Counted from the stretch's first letter, positions 9,951 through 19,620 are shown. The stretch: DNA of 64,000 bases from Streptomyces sp. NBC_00273 (GCF_036178145.1 NZ_CP108067.1:620001-684000), one strand, 5' to 3'. Numbers and translations: made by a program. Notes: a model not told the origin generated them from the sequence alone.

Positions 9951-12855
9951 AGGCGATGCCGGGCAGGCTCAGGTCCCACAGCCGGGCGGGCAGGTCCCGA
10001 CGCCGCTTGACCTTCAACTTGCGGTAGATCCGGGTCAGGTGCTGCTCGACCGTCGAGACGGTCACGTACAGCTTGGTGGCGATCTCCCGGTTGGTGTGGC
10101 CGCGCGCCGCGAGCAGCGCCACCCGTGCCTCGGCCTCCGAGAGCGACTCGGACAGGGTCTCGGCTTCCCGGGCGGGTTCGGCCTCGCGTCCGGCCGGCGC
10201 GGCGACCGCCTCGCCGTCGCCCTGCCCGGGGGTGAACTCCTGGCACAGCGGCTGCGCCCCGCAGGACTTGGCGACGTGCCAGGCCTTGCGTACGAGCATC
10301 CGGGCCCGGTTGAAGTCCCCGGCGGCGCGGTAGCCGCTGCTCAGCTCCCCCAGTGCCCTGGCGAGCTGGAGCCGGTCCTCGCCCTGCTCCAGGGCCTCCA
10401 CGGCCTCGGTGAGGCGCTTGAGACGGTACGTGAGGTCGCCGCTGGTACGGGCGAGCGCGTACAGCAGGGCGCCGCGCGGCCGGCTGCCGGCCGGGCCCGC
10501 TTCGCGCTGGCGCTGCTGCTCCACGTACTCGCGGGCACGCGGCATGTTGCCGATGGCCAGCCACGCCTCGGCGGCGTCCAGGCGCCAGGGCGCCAGTTCC
10601 ACGGCGTCCATGCCCCAGGCCTTCATCAGTTCCCCGCAGGTGAGGAAGTCGCGCAGGGCGGCGTGGTAGCGGCCGGTGGCGAGGTGGCAGCGGCCGCGTG
10701 CCCGCAGGTAGTGGAGGCCGAACTGGGTCTCCAGCATCATCTCGGGCACCGGCTGTTCGAGCAGGCTCATCGCCTCGTCGAGGTTGCCCATCTGGGTCTC
10801 GGCGTCGATGAGGACGGCCAGCGGCAGCGCGATGCCGACGCCCCAGCACTGCACGGATATCAGGGACATGGCCTGGCGGGCCTGGGCGGCCGCGCCCGGC
10901 AGGTCGCCCTGGCGCAGGGCGACCTCGGCCCGGACCACGCCGAGCGCCGCCTGCCAGGTCGGCGTGTTGCGGGCGGAGCACTCGCCGAGGAGCCGGTCGG
11001 TCCAGGTGAGCGCGAGGTCGAGGCGGCCGGCATAGACGAGGGTCAGCGCGGCGATGACGAGGGGCGTGAGGGTGCGGTCGCTGAGGTGGTAGCGCTGGAG
11101 CACCCGGGTGGCCTCGGCGACGGCCGCCTCGCCCTGGCCGCCGCGCAGCGCGGTGCGCATGGCCTCGACGGCCGGGACGTGGGCGTCGTCGGGCATGTCG
11201 TAGGAGGCCGCGCCCGGCGCCGTGGCGGTGGCGGGCGCACCCGGGTCACCGGGCCGGGAGGGGTGCGCGGGCCCGGCGGTCGCGAACACCTCGCGGACCG
11301 GGGGGCTGACGAGCGAGAGCCAGCTCTGCGCGGCGGCGAGGGTGTCCGGCTCGTACGCGAAGGGCTGCCCGGCGTCCAGGGCCTTCTGGGCGGCGCTCTG
11401 CAGGCGGCGGACGGCTTCGCCCGCCTGCCGGGCCTCGCCCATCCACGCCAGGCAGGTCACGGCGTGGAGGAGGTCGCGGTCGGTGAGCCGGCCGGCGAGG
11501 AACTCCCGGGACAGCTGGCGCAGGTGGCCTTCGGCGGCGACGGGGCTGCTGCGCCAGACGATGCTGACCAGGCGGGATTTCAGAGCGGTGCGGCTGGGGC
11601 CCTCGGGACTGGAGTCGACGGCCAGTTCCCCGCAGCGCAGTGCGAGTTCGGGGTCGTCCTCGACGAGGGCGTATTCGGCAGCCTCCTGGAGGACGGGGAT
11701 CGCCCACTCCTCCACCTGCTTGCGGGCGGCGAGCAGGTGGCGGGCGACGTCGAGGGCGGCGGCCCCCTCCTGGTGGAGCAGTCGCGCGGCGCGCTGATGG
11801 AGCACGGACAGCGCCCCGGGCGGGGTCGCGGCCAGCACCGCGGCACGGGTCGCGCTCTCACGGAAGGCGTCGCCGCGCAGGATTCCGCAACGGCCCAGGT
11901 CCTGGACGGCCAGTTCGGCGGTCTTGACGTGGACGTCGGTGATGCGGCTGAGCAAGGGGGGCGGGCAGGCGTCGCCGAGGACGGCGATGCCGCGGGCGAC
12001 GGCCAGCATCTCGGGGTCGCCCCGGTGGAGGCAGTCCAGCACGGCGCGCTCGAAGGTCTCGGCGGGGACGAGCGGCTGGAAGGGCTCGCTGTCGCCCAGG
12101 GCCGCGACGCCGTCCTCCAGCAGTGCCTTGATGAGTAACGGGTTTCCGCCGGTGGTCTCCTGGCAGTCGGCGGTGACCCGCTGGGCGGCGGCAGTGGAGA
12201 AGTGGCCGGCCAGCATGCGTCCGGTTCCGTCCGCGCTGAGCAGGGGCAGCCGGATGCTGGTGCAGTTGGGCTGGCGCTGGAGTTCGGCGTGGAAGGCAAG
12301 CTGGGCGGGCAGCAGCCGTACGGCCTCGGTGAGGACGATGAGGACGCCGGCCTGCCGGACCCTTCGGGCGAGGCACAGCAGGAACGCGCGGGAGAGTTCG
12401 TCGCCGTGGTGGACGTCGTCGACGGCGATGACGACGGTGCGGTCGCGGGCGATCCGCAGGAGCGAAGCGCAGACGTACGGGAGGATCCGCATCCCGGTCT
12501 CGACGCCGCCGGCGGTTCCGGCTGCCAGGTCCTGGGTGTCCGTCGCCGAGGCGCCGAGGCTGTCGAGCAGGGCGGTGGACTCGGCGTGGACGCCGGGCTC
12601 CAGGGGGGCGATGCTGTCGAGGATGCGGGTCAGGATACCGAAGGGGAGGTAGCGCTCCGCGCGGGAGCCGGCGGCCTCCAGGACCAAAGCACCGTCCGCG
12701 ATGGCCTGTTCGGTGAAGTGTTCCAGCAAGGTCGTCTTGCCGGCGGCGATGGGCCCGCTGATGACGGCGACGCGTCCGCGGCCCCGCCGGGCGCTGGCGA
12801 GCAGGTCGTTCAGTGTCTCCCACTGCTTCTCGCGCTCGGCGAGCCTTGCCACCAC
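9949..12855 (-). CDS. LAL-family (large ATP-binding LuxR) transcriptional activator with a TTA codon
   Basis: About 968 residues: N-terminal AAA-type ATPase with Walker A GPIAAGKTT (about 34-42) and Walker B VVIAVDDVHH, a long helical/TPR-like middle, and a C-terminal LuxR HTH (LSEAEARVALLAARGHTNRE, VSTVEQHL). This is the class of pathway-specific activators such as PikD. The start is GTG 12855, with a good Shine-Dalgarno (GGGAAGGGA) upstream; the ATG at 12900 lacks one. Codon 240 (12136-12138) is TTA, so full translation should need the bldA tRNA. It is the likely activator of the PKS and thioesterase genes. Confidence 0.92.
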   Translation of the reverse strand: MVARLAEREKQWETLNDLLASARRGRGRVAVISGPIAAGKTTLLEHFTEQAIADGALVLEAAGSRAERYLPFGILTRILDSIAPLEPGVHAESTALLDSLGASATDTQDLAAGTAGGVETGMRILPYVCASLLRIARDRTVVIAVDDVHHGDELSRAFLLCLARRVRQAGVLIVLTEAVRLLPAQLAFHAELQRQPNCTSIRLPLLSADGTGRMLAGHFSTAAAQRVTADCQETTGGNPLLIKALLEDGVAALGDSEPFQPLVPAETFERAVLDCLHRGDPEMLAVARGIAVLGDACPPPLLSRITDVHVKTAELAVQDLGRCGILRGDAFRESATRAAVLAATPPGALSVLHQRAARLLHQEGAAALDVARHLLAARKQVEEWAIPVLQEAAEYALVEDDPELALRCGELAVDSSPEGPSRTALKSRLVSIVWRSSPVAAEGHLRQLSREFLAGRLTDRDLLHAVTCLAWMGEARQAGEAVRRLQSAAQKALDAGQPFAYEPDTLAAAQSWLSLVSPPVREVFATAGPAHPSRPGDPGAPATATAPGAASYDMPDDAHVPAVEAMRTALRGGQGEAAVAEATRVLQRYHLSDRTLTPLVIAALTLVYAGRLDLALTWTDRLLGECSARNTPTWQAALGVVRAEVALRQGDLPGAAAQARQAMSLISVQCWGVGIALPLAVLIDAETQMGNLDEAMSLLEQPVPEMMLETQFGLHYLRARGRCHLATGRYHAALRDFLTCGELMKAWGMDAVELAPWRLDAAEAWLAIGNMPRAREYVEQQRQREAGPAGSRPRGALLYALARTSGDLTYRLKRLTEAVEALEQGEDRLQLARALGELSSGYRAAGDFNRARMLVRKAWHVAKSCGAQPLCQEFTPGQGDGEAVAAPAGREAEPAREAETLSESLSEAEARVALLAARGHTNREIATKLYVTVSTVEQHLTRIYRKLKVKRRRDLPARLWDLSLPGIA

Positions 12856-13057
12856 TGCGTTCCCTTCCCCCGAGGTGTCTGAACTTGCCCTGCACTGCAC
12901 TGCGTCGCGCCTCCTTGGGCCCCCGCCTCTCGGGCGGGGATGGGTCCGGGGCGGGGTCGGCTCCTCCAGTGCGGGGAGGGCTCTTCGACCCTGCCTCGGG
13001 CCCCTCTCGTGCGTTCGCTACCGGGTCGACCGCCGGTCGTGCGGCGTCCCGGCGGGC

Positions 13058-13921
13058 TCAGCCCTTTCGGGTGGCCGCTGCGAGCTCCTTAGAAACGATC
13101 TTCAGGATCTGCGCCTGATGCTGGGCGAGGAAGAAGTGGCCTCCGGAGAAACGGTGGATGTCGAATCCGCCGAGGGTATGCCCTTCCCAGGCTTCCGCTT
13201 CCTCTCCGCTGGTGCGGGGGTCGGACTCGCCGGTCAGCACGGTGATCGGGGTCTTCACCGTGTCCTGCGGTGTGGCGCGGTAGTTCTCGATCGCGGTGTA
13301 GTCGCTGCGAATGGCGGGGAGCACCATGCGCAGGATCTCTTCGCTGCCGAGAATCGCGGCCTCGGTTCCGCTGAGTTCCCGCATTTCGGCCACGATGCCG
13401 TCGTCATCGCGCAGATGCACGGTTTCGGGGCGGAAACTCGACGGTGAACGGCGGCCGGAGGCGAAGACACGGACGGGGGTGATGCCGTGGTCGCGTTCCA
13501 ACCTGCGCGTCACCTCGAAGGCGAGGACGGCGCCCATGCTGTGGCCGAAAAGGGCCAGCGGGCGGTCCACCCAGGGAAGAAGTGCGCTGGTCAGGGCGTC
13601 GGCGTAGACGCCGATGTCGGTGATCCCCGGCTCGTGCCGGCGGTCCTGGCGTCCGGGGTACTGGACGGAGAGGACGTCCACCGCCGGGGCCAGCGCCTGG
13701 GACATGGGGAAATAGAAAGAGGCGGATCCGCCGGCGTGCGGCAGGCAGACCAGTCGGATCGGGCTTTCGTTCGCGGCATGGTAGCGACGGATCCAGCCAT
13801 CGGCATTCTGCTTGTCGATCAAGGGGATGAAGACTCCCTGTTCCGGTGCGGAAGTGGCGTGCGGGTTCGAGGGCCCGAACTCTTTCGCTACTTCCGTACG
13901 CGCGTGTTCCGTTGTCCCCAT
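13058..13921 (-). CDS. Type II thioesterase of the polyketide cluster
   Basis: About 287 residues, alpha/beta hydrolase. Features are LVCLPHAGGSASFY near residue 65, nucleophile elbow GHSMG (about 139), and late His in GGHFF (about 268) with Asp in GESDPRT. Stand-alone TEII enzymes remove stalled or misprimed acyl groups from PKS carrier proteins. The N-terminal 40 residues are poorly conserved, so a downstream start is possible. The upstream region carries TAGGGG repeats like those before the PKS gene, which suggests shared control. Confidence 0.93.
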   Translation of the reverse strand: MGTTEHARTEVAKEFGPSNPHATSAPEQGVFIPLIDKQNADGWIRRYHAANESPIRLVCLPHAGGSASFYFPMSQALAPAVDVLSVQYPGRQDRRHEPGITDIGVYADALTSALLPWVDRPLALFGHSMGAVLAFEVTRRLERDHGITPVRVFASGRRSPSSFRPETVHLRDDDGIVAEMRELSGTEAAILGSEEILRMVLPAIRSDYTAIENYRATPQDTVKTPITVLTGESDPRTSGEEAEAWEGHTLGGFDIHRFSGGHFFLAQHQAQILKIVSKELAAATRKG

Positions 13922-13949
13922 GTCTAGCAGAGCGTCAATGCCGCCAGAA

Positions 13950-13968
13950 CCCCTACCTTCAACCCCTA
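13950..13968 (-). promoter_or_regulatory. Two TAGGGG repeats upstream of the thioesterase gene
   Basis: CCCCTA at 13950 and 13963 (TAGGGG on the gene strand), 30-47 bp upstream of the thioesterase ATG. CTAGGGG, a 6-nt spacer and TAGGGGTT here match the block before the PKS gene. Proposed operator of the LAL activator. Confidence 0.45.
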
Positions 13969-14195
13969 GCCTTACCGTTTCACGTGGGCGGCCCGGCAGC
14001 GGGCGACCAGCGCGTGTCCCCGGCCGGTGGCGTGGGCGGTGAACACTCCGGTCACGTTCGTCCCGGCCTGGAACGACCCCGACGCCCCGGTGCATCGCGG
14101 CATCAGCCCGCTCCTGGTCCTCTTGGACCGATCCGGCATCGGCATCCCTCCGACCCGCGACCGCACCGGCGATGACGACAACGATCGGTCGCAAC

Positions 14196-14340
14196 TCAAG
14201 CCTTGCTCGGAGGGGCCGTGTTGAACGTCTCGCGGTACACGCGCGGCGGTACTCCGACATGGGCTTTGAACGCGGTCCGGAAGTTGGCCGGCGTGCCCAG
14301 GCCGCAGCGTCGTGCGACCGCCTCGACCCGCGCGAAGGAT
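14196..14340 (-). pseudogene. AraC-family regulator, C-terminal HTH relic
   Basis: The minus strand encodes VEAVARRCGLGTPANFRTAF and GVPPRVYRETF, the second HTH and C-terminus of an AraC/GlxA-type regulator, then a stop. Everything upstream is gone and is replaced at about 14330 by an IS630-type transposase fragment on the other strand. The regulator was probably truncated by that insertion. Confidence 0.6.
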
Positions 14341-14600
14341 CTGCGGGTGAGCGTGCGGTCGGTGGAACGCTGGCGCCAGGCCTGGCGCGAGGGCGGCGTG
14401 GAGGCCTTGCGCTCCGCGGGCCCGGCGAACTACCCGGCCATCACCGATGCCGAGTTCGCCGCGCTGGAGGAAGAACTCGGCAAGGGCCCCTCAGCGCAGG
14501 GCTTCGACGATGAGCGGTGGACGCTTGCCCGGGTCCGGACGGTGATCCGCCGTCGGCTGCAAGTGAGTCTGTCGGCGCCGACGGTGTGGCTGGTAGCCGA
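14326..14600 (+). pseudogene. IS630-family transposase N-terminal relic
   Basis: The plus strand reads LRVSVRSVERWRQAWREGG, EALRSAGPA and WTLARVRTVIRRR, the winged-helix/HTH N-terminal part of IS630-type transposases. The DDE catalytic part is missing; the frame runs on into low-complexity NANANAD repeats (about 14605-14630). A dead fragment. Confidence 0.6.
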
Positions 14601-14917
14601 CGCCGACGCCAACGCCAACGCCAACGCCGACAAGGCCATTCCACCGGCCCTCCAGCGCTACTTCTACCAGCCGGCACGTGCCCGCCAGGTCGTCGAGGCA
14701 CGGGGTGCGTCCCACGCCGCCGTGATCAGCCACCCGCGCGCCACGGCCCGCAGCATCGAGCAGGCCGCCCACGCCACCGGCCGACCTCTCCCCCACCGCC
14801 CCGACTCGCACCCTGACGAGCCGGGGCGGAGCCCCCTGCAAGGGGCATGGAGCCCTACGGCGAGGGGGCCGGCCAGGAGGGCCGAGGCCACGAACCGACA
14901 CGGCCCGGCACCCCCGC
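14601..14917. other. Intergenic stretch with short repeats and a hairpin
   Basis: No gene supported. It has a short GCCAAC tandem repeat at about 14607-14632 and G/C-rich complementary blocks at about 14822-14850, which could terminate the minus-strand operon ending at 14918. Confidence 0.4.
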
Positions 14918-15706
14918 TCAGCGGAAGATCGCCATGGCCTGCACCTCCAGCACCGCCTCCTCCGCGTTCCAGTCCTGTACCTTGCCCAGACAGCGCGCGG
15001 AGAAGGGGCCCCTCGGCACCTCGTTGCGCAACCCCTCCGTGGCACAGGTGACCCGTACCCGAGGCCCGCGAGCGGGGTCCTCGGGGTCTCCGTACGGGGC
15101 GAGGAAGACCGTGCCCTCCGGGGTGTCGCCGATCTTGCGGAACCGGCCCCGGATGAGCACGAAGTCCTCGATGTCCCGCAGCCGTATGTCCCGGTGCGCC
15201 GGGCCGGGACGTGCGGGCCGGACCTCGGGCGCGGCGGCGAGCGCCTTCGTCAGGGCCTTGTTGCGCAGGACCGTCTGGTTGACGAGATCGACGTGGACGA
15301 TCACGTCCTTCTCCTCCAGCACGTCCATGACCAGGCCGATCACCGATATGGGCTCGGCGACTTCCAGGTACCTGCTGACGACCTCGCGGTTCTCCCGCCG
15401 GCCCGCGTCCGCCCCGACCCCGAAGACCTTGGTCCGGATCGTCCCGTCCTTGCTGTCGCTGGTCCGCTGCTCGACCTCCCGGCGCAGCGCGGCCGCGTAT
15501 CCGCGCATCTGGTAGTGGTCCATGACGGACTTCTCGTGCAGGTAGAAGCAGATGCTGTACGTGAGGTTCTGCCCGGCGGAGCGGCCTACGCCGGTGAACC
15601 AGGACGCGGCGAGCACCACGAGCGTGAGCACGCCTCCCGCCGTCAGCAGCCACACGAGCATCCAGGGCCACCAGACGCCCCACCACTCCTCACTCAGTAC
15701 AGCCAC
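14918..15706 (-). CDS. Membrane-anchored protein of unknown function, third gene of surface operon
   Basis: 262 residues with one strong N-terminal transmembrane helix (about 13-36, flanked by a Trp-rich start) and a hydrophilic domain of about 220 residues. No family recognised. It overlaps the upstream VWA-lipoprotein gene by 17 nt, so the two are co-translated and probably act together at the membrane. The soluble part has DIEDFVLIRGRFRKIGDTPEG, suggestive of a beta-rich domain. Confidence 0.8.
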   Translation of the reverse strand: MAVLSEEWWGVWWPWMLVWLLTAGGVLTLVVLAASWFTGVGRSAGQNLTYSICFYLHEKSVMDHYQMRGYAAALRREVEQRTSDSKDGTIRTKVFGVGADAGRRENREVVSRYLEVAEPISVIGLVMDVLEEKDVIVHVDLVNQTVLRNKALTKALAAAPEVRPARPGPAHRDIRLRDIEDFVLIRGRFRKIGDTPEGTVFLAPYGDPEDPARGPRVRVTCATEGLRNEVPRGPFSARCLGKVQDWNAEEAVLEVQAMAIFR

Positions 15707-17282
15707 GGGTCTCCTTGAAGGCGTTCAGCAGTGACTGGGCGGTGGCGTCGACCATCCGTCCTCCAGTGGCTCGCGCCGCGCGGTCGAGTTCCCGGGGATG
15801 GGCGTCGCCGTAGCGAACGGTGTACGTGTGGACGGCCCGTGCTGCCGGTGGCAGCGCACGGTACCGGTCGAGGAAGGCGTCGAGCCCGGTCCCGGCGTTG
15901 TTCTCGCCGTCCGTCATGAGGACGATCGAGGCGCTCTGCCCGGGGAAGTCCCGTACCAAATCGGCCGCTCGGCTGTAGGCGTGGTCGAGTGCGGACCACA
16001 CCGCGGTGTCCTCTGCGAAGTCGTCGGAGGCGACGGCCTGCCGCAGTAGATCCAGATCGGCCTGCGTGCGGTAGGTGATGGTGCGTTCGTCCAGTACCCG
16101 GCCGGCGAAGCGGATCACCGTGAACGACTCGCCCCGGTGGAACCTGAGGAACTTGCCCGATCGGGAGTCGTCCGCGCCGCTGAGCCCGGCGAACGTGGCG
16201 CGGAGCGCGGCGATGCGCTCGCCCGCCATCGACGTGGAGAAGTCGAGGACGAAGAACACCCGCGCGGGCGGCGCGCCCTCGGCCTTTCCGTAGTCGGCGA
16301 GCAGCCGGTCGAGCACTTCCTGCCGGTCGGGGAAGTACAGGGCGTTGCCGATGGGCGGGCGAAGGGACTCGATGCGGGGGACGGCGGGGTCGACGGGCCG
16401 ACGCAGCGTCCGTTCCATGATCTTCTTCTGGACCGGTCCGCTCTTCAGCCAGGCCACGAGCCGGTCGTACGCGGCTCGCTTCGCCGGGTCGAGGAGCAGC
16501 AGGGGGTAGTCGGCGAGCACCATGCCGTCCTCGGGGTGGACGATCTCCAGCGGCTCGTGCAGCCGCCCGCCGGCGTTGAGCGCCAGGAGCTCGGACTCGT
16601 AGGTGACGAGTGCGTCCAGCTCGCCCTGGCGCCGTACGAACCCGTCCGCGAGGGCGGCCGGGGAGTTCTCGGTGAGGAGGCGCCCGGTGAAGAATCCCCG
16701 GAGCCGTTCACAGGAGACGTCCTCGGGTCGCAGGGCGGATCCCGTCCCCGCGGCGGCCGTCGCGACGCCGACGAGCGCGGCCAGGCCGCTGTCGGTGTGC
16801 CGGGGGTCGGCCATCCCGAAGGTCAAGGAGCCGTCGGCGGAGGCGTCGGCCACGTCGGCCCAGGAGATCCGGCCGTCGGGTGTGCGCAGCCGCAGCCGGT
16901 CCGCGGCGGCCCGCTTGAGGCCGATCGCCACCGGGGACCGCATGATGCTGGTGGCGAGCGGGCTCTCGGTGTGGACTCCGGCGGCCTTCAGCCTCAGTTG
17001 GAGGGGACGGTCGGAGGAGAGCCAGGCGAGGTCGTGCTCGTGGTGAGTGCCGGCGAGCGCACGGGCCACGTCGTCCGTGCCCCGGTGGTCCATCTCGAGC
17101 GTGATCCCGGTATCGCGCCGTAGCTCGTCCAACAGGGGCTTCATGTCCTGGAGTTCCGAATCGGCCAGCACTCGCAAGGTGACGGGCCGGTCCCCGCGCG
17201 CCGTGCAGGCCGTGCCGGCGAACAGCCAGAGGAGGCAAAGGCACAGCGCGAGCAGTCCGGTCGTTCGGCTGCGGCCGCTCAC
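15690..17282 (-). CDS. Lipoprotein: extracellular solute-binding-like domain fused to a VWA domain
   Basis: 530 residues. It has a lipoprotein signal peptide with lipobox AGTAC (Cys about 26), then a periplasmic-binding-protein fold (about 35-300, start VTLRVLADSELQDM, like ABC sulfate/molybdate-type binding proteins). A von Willebrand A domain (about 340-525) carries an intact MIDAS motif DFSTSMAG plus MTDGENN. The protein sits outside the membrane. The fusion suggests ligand capture coupled to metal-dependent protein-protein contact. It is translationally coupled on both sides (4-nt overlap upstream, 17-nt downstream). Confidence 0.88.
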   Translation of the reverse strand: MSGRSRTTGLLALCLCLLWLFAGTACTARGDRPVTLRVLADSELQDMKPLLDELRRDTGITLEMDHRGTDDVARALAGTHHEHDLAWLSSDRPLQLRLKAAGVHTESPLATSIMRSPVAIGLKRAAADRLRLRTPDGRISWADVADASADGSLTFGMADPRHTDSGLAALVGVATAAAGTGSALRPEDVSCERLRGFFTGRLLTENSPAALADGFVRRQGELDALVTYESELLALNAGGRLHEPLEIVHPEDGMVLADYPLLLLDPAKRAAYDRLVAWLKSGPVQKKIMERTLRRPVDPAVPRIESLRPPIGNALYFPDRQEVLDRLLADYGKAEGAPPARVFFVLDFSTSMAGERIAALRATFAGLSGADDSRSGKFLRFHRGESFTVIRFAGRVLDERTITYRTQADLDLLRQAVASDDFAEDTAVWSALDHAYSRAADLVRDFPGQSASIVLMTDGENNAGTGLDAFLDRYRALPPAARAVHTYTVRYGDAHPRELDRAARATGGRMVDATAQSLLNAFKETRGCTE

Positions 17283-18535
17283 GCGGGCGGCCCACCCGCC
17301 ACGTCGGCGGCCGGGCAGTCGCCGATCCGGGAGATCATCCGCTCCAGGTAGCGCATGCGGGGCATCGGGGAGCGGGTGTCGTTGCCGGCCACCGAGGGCA
17401 CGGGGATGTGGCGGTCCTCCAGGAACCGGGTGAGCTGGTCGCCCGCCACCTTGCCCGCCGGGTCGAGGATCCGGAAGCCCAGCTCCATCGCGCGGCGCCG
17501 CAGCCCGGGGTCGTGGGTGAGCAGTTCACCGAGCCGGTCGCCGTCCCGGTTCAGCGCGATGAACTCCGGCTGGGTGACGAACTGGGTAGAGGGGTAGAGC
17601 AGCACCCGTTGCGTGTCCAGCCGCTTCGACTCGGCCCGGACCTGCGCCTGGTAGGTGAGGTACTGGTGCTCGTACGCCACGACGAGCGGGGCGATCCCCT
17701 TGCCCTCCGGGGAGATGTACGTACGGAACACGTCGGACGCCGGCAGCCCCTGCTGCATGAGGGGCGCGATGGCGTCGGCGCGGGCGTCGGCCTCCTGGTC
17801 GGTCGAGGGGACCTCGCCGCCGTTGCCGCGCCAGGTGTAGGAGACCAGCGCGAGGTAGGTGCCGGCGGAGTTGGACTCGCAGACGTCCGGGGACTGGACC
17901 ACGATCCGGTTGGCGTTCGCGATCCCGTGTCCCTGGATGCCCAGGTCGTTCCAGCGCTTCCCCTCGTTGATGCCGGAGAGGAACTTGTCCATGTCCAGGA
18001 CGTAGTAGAGCGGTTGGTCCGGGTCGCCGCCGGCAGTGGCGCCTGGCTGCGGGGTGGCGATCCCGGCGTCGCGCAGCGTCTCGGCGTACTCCCGGTAGGT
18101 GGCGAGCACGATCGGGCTGACGAAGGGGCGGTGCACCTTGGCGTACTTGTTCTCCGCGGCGAGCCGGGTCGTGATCAGGTCGCCTGCGGGCTGGCCGGAG
18201 GGGAAGACGAAGTCGTACCCGGACAGGTCACGGACGGCGACCTCCCGCGATCCGGCGCTGGTGATGTGCAGCCGTATGTGGTGCCGCAGGAGGATGCGCT
18301 GGACTTCGGGGTCCTCGAAGTAGTCCCGCTTGGAGGCCATCCTGCCCTCCAGGGTGACGATGCGCTCGGCCGGCAGGGCCGCGTTCCCCGACTCGGCCAG
18401 CAGCGCGCCACCGATGAGCACGACCGCCAGTGCGGGTGCCAGGACGGTCGCGAGCCGGCGTCTGGGCCAGCGTGAGGACACCGGCCGCCCGACGACCAGA
18501 CGCGGTTCCTCAACGACCCGTAACTCCCCACCCAC
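17279..18535 (-). CDS. Membrane-anchored solute-binding-like protein, first gene of surface operon, TTA codon 5
   Basis: About 418 residues. GTG 18535 is chosen because GGGGGGAG lies 7 nt upstream. An Arg-rich start is followed by one transmembrane helix (about 28-48) and an extracellular domain resembling substrate-binding proteins (YDFVFPSGQPAG, YYVLDMDKFLSGINEG). Codon 5 (18521-18523) is TTA, so translation of this gene and the two coupled to it should depend on bldA. The ligand is unknown. It overlaps the VWA-lipoprotein gene by 4 nt. Confidence 0.8.
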   Translation of the reverse strand: MGGELRVVEEPRLVVGRPVSSRWPRRRLATVLAPALAVVLIGGALLAESGNAALPAERIVTLEGRMASKRDYFEDPEVQRILLRHHIRLHITSAGSREVAVRDLSGYDFVFPSGQPAGDLITTRLAAENKYAKVHRPFVSPIVLATYREYAETLRDAGIATPQPGATAGGDPDQPLYYVLDMDKFLSGINEGKRWNDLGIQGHGIANANRIVVQSPDVCESNSAGTYLALVSYTWRGNGGEVPSTDQEADARADAIAPLMQQGLPASDVFRTYISPEGKGIAPLVVAYEHQYLTYQAQVRAESKRLDTQRVLLYPSTQFVTQPEFIALNRDGDRLGELLTHDPGLRRRAMELGFRILDPAGKVAGDQLTRFLEDRHIPVPSVAGNDTRSPMPRMRYLERMISRIGDCPAADVAGGPPA

Positions 18536-18959
18536 CGGTACGCTCCCCCCTCGGCGCTTCTCCGCCGCACCGCCGGGAGCGTACCCGCGCGTTCGGGTGT
18601 CCGATGCGCAGTTCACCGAGAATTCGCTTGAACGATCGACGGGCCGCCTCGGATCGCTCCGAAGAGGGCCCTTCGGCGCGTGGCCGCGACCGGAGGACCC
18701 GATGTCAGTCCGCGAGGCGGGCCGTGCAGTCGCCCGCGCCGTCCACCGCGGCGACGAGAGTCGCACCGCCGGCGTGCGCACCCTCGTCCAAGCGGAAGGT
18801 ACTGCGTCCGTCCGGTGCGCGTGTCCCTGGTGGCCGTGCGGACTCCGGGGAGATCCTTCGGGTTCGTCGTCGATGAGCAAGGCCGCTGCTGGTGCAGTGC
18901 ATGCCTTCGATGAAGAGCCCCACCGACTGGCCGGTGTCGGCTAGAGCCTGTCCCTTTGG
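18536..18959. other. Intergenic stretch, no intact gene
   Basis: Contains the ribosome-binding site of the surface operon near 18542-18549 and a minus-strand open stretch (18705-18923; GLFIEGMHCTSSG, HAGGATLVAAVDGAGDC). This could be the end of a decayed small secreted protein. Nothing firm. Confidence 0.35.
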
Positions 18960-19427
18960 TTATCGGAGGGCTCGGGGGAGGTCGGTGGGCGAGGTGGAGC
19001 GCGACGTGGTGGGCGATGGCGGGCTTGTCGCGGCTCCTGCGTCGCCGTACGGCCCTGGCGGTGATCTGGGATCCGCCTGCTGGGCCAGTTCCTGCCTGGC
19101 GGCCGCCTCGCCGACGAGCATGGCCACCACAGCTGGGGTGTCGTCGGAGTGAGCGGGCCGGGGCGGCGCCTGGCGCGCCGTGACCTCCTCGAACTCCTCC
19201 GCCGGCACGACATCGCACCTGCCGTAGCGTTCCAGCACCAGCTGCGCGGCTCGGCGCGCATCGGCCGGATCGCCCAGATCCACCGGGATGTCGCCCGTGC
19301 GGTCGAGTATGACCACGGTGTGATCGACCGCGAGCCGCGCGGCGATCGCACCGCCCTTCGCACCAGCGCCGCCGGTCACGACCGCGACCCGCCGGCGCCC
19401 AACGGTCTCAGAAGACGCGGTGGACAC
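18960..19427 (-). pseudogene. Short-chain dehydrogenase/reductase relic
   Basis: The first 75 residues are a clear SDR Rossmann start (VAVVTGGAGAKGGAIAARLA, then LGDPADARR and YGRCDVV). The catalytic Tyr/Lys half is absent; the frame continues into unrelated sequence and stops at 18960. Normal SDRs are about 250 residues. Truncated and presumably inactive. Confidence 0.6.
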
Positions 19428-19620
19428 TACTCAGCGCTCCTCTCCCTGCCGAACCCATCGGCAAGCGGGGCTGCCAGACTCGGCAACCAGCCACGACAGA
19501 GAACCCGTGCGCTTGAACAAGGCCAGCCTCTTCGCGCACCGTCGTCCAAGACCGGCCACCGGCTTCGGCGATAGCCGCCCGCTATCCAGCTGTTCGGCTC
19601 ACAGCCCGGGCTGGTCGTGC

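Noticed and set aside
10039..12138. 699-codon plus-strand frame
   Set aside because: Shadow of the LAL gene; no domain, while the minus strand gives a full ATPase-HTH protein.
13972..14199. 75-codon minus-strand frame before the thioesterase
   Set aside because: Part reads coding-like (FQAGTNVTGVFTAHATGRG), but it has no start signals and no family; too weak to call.
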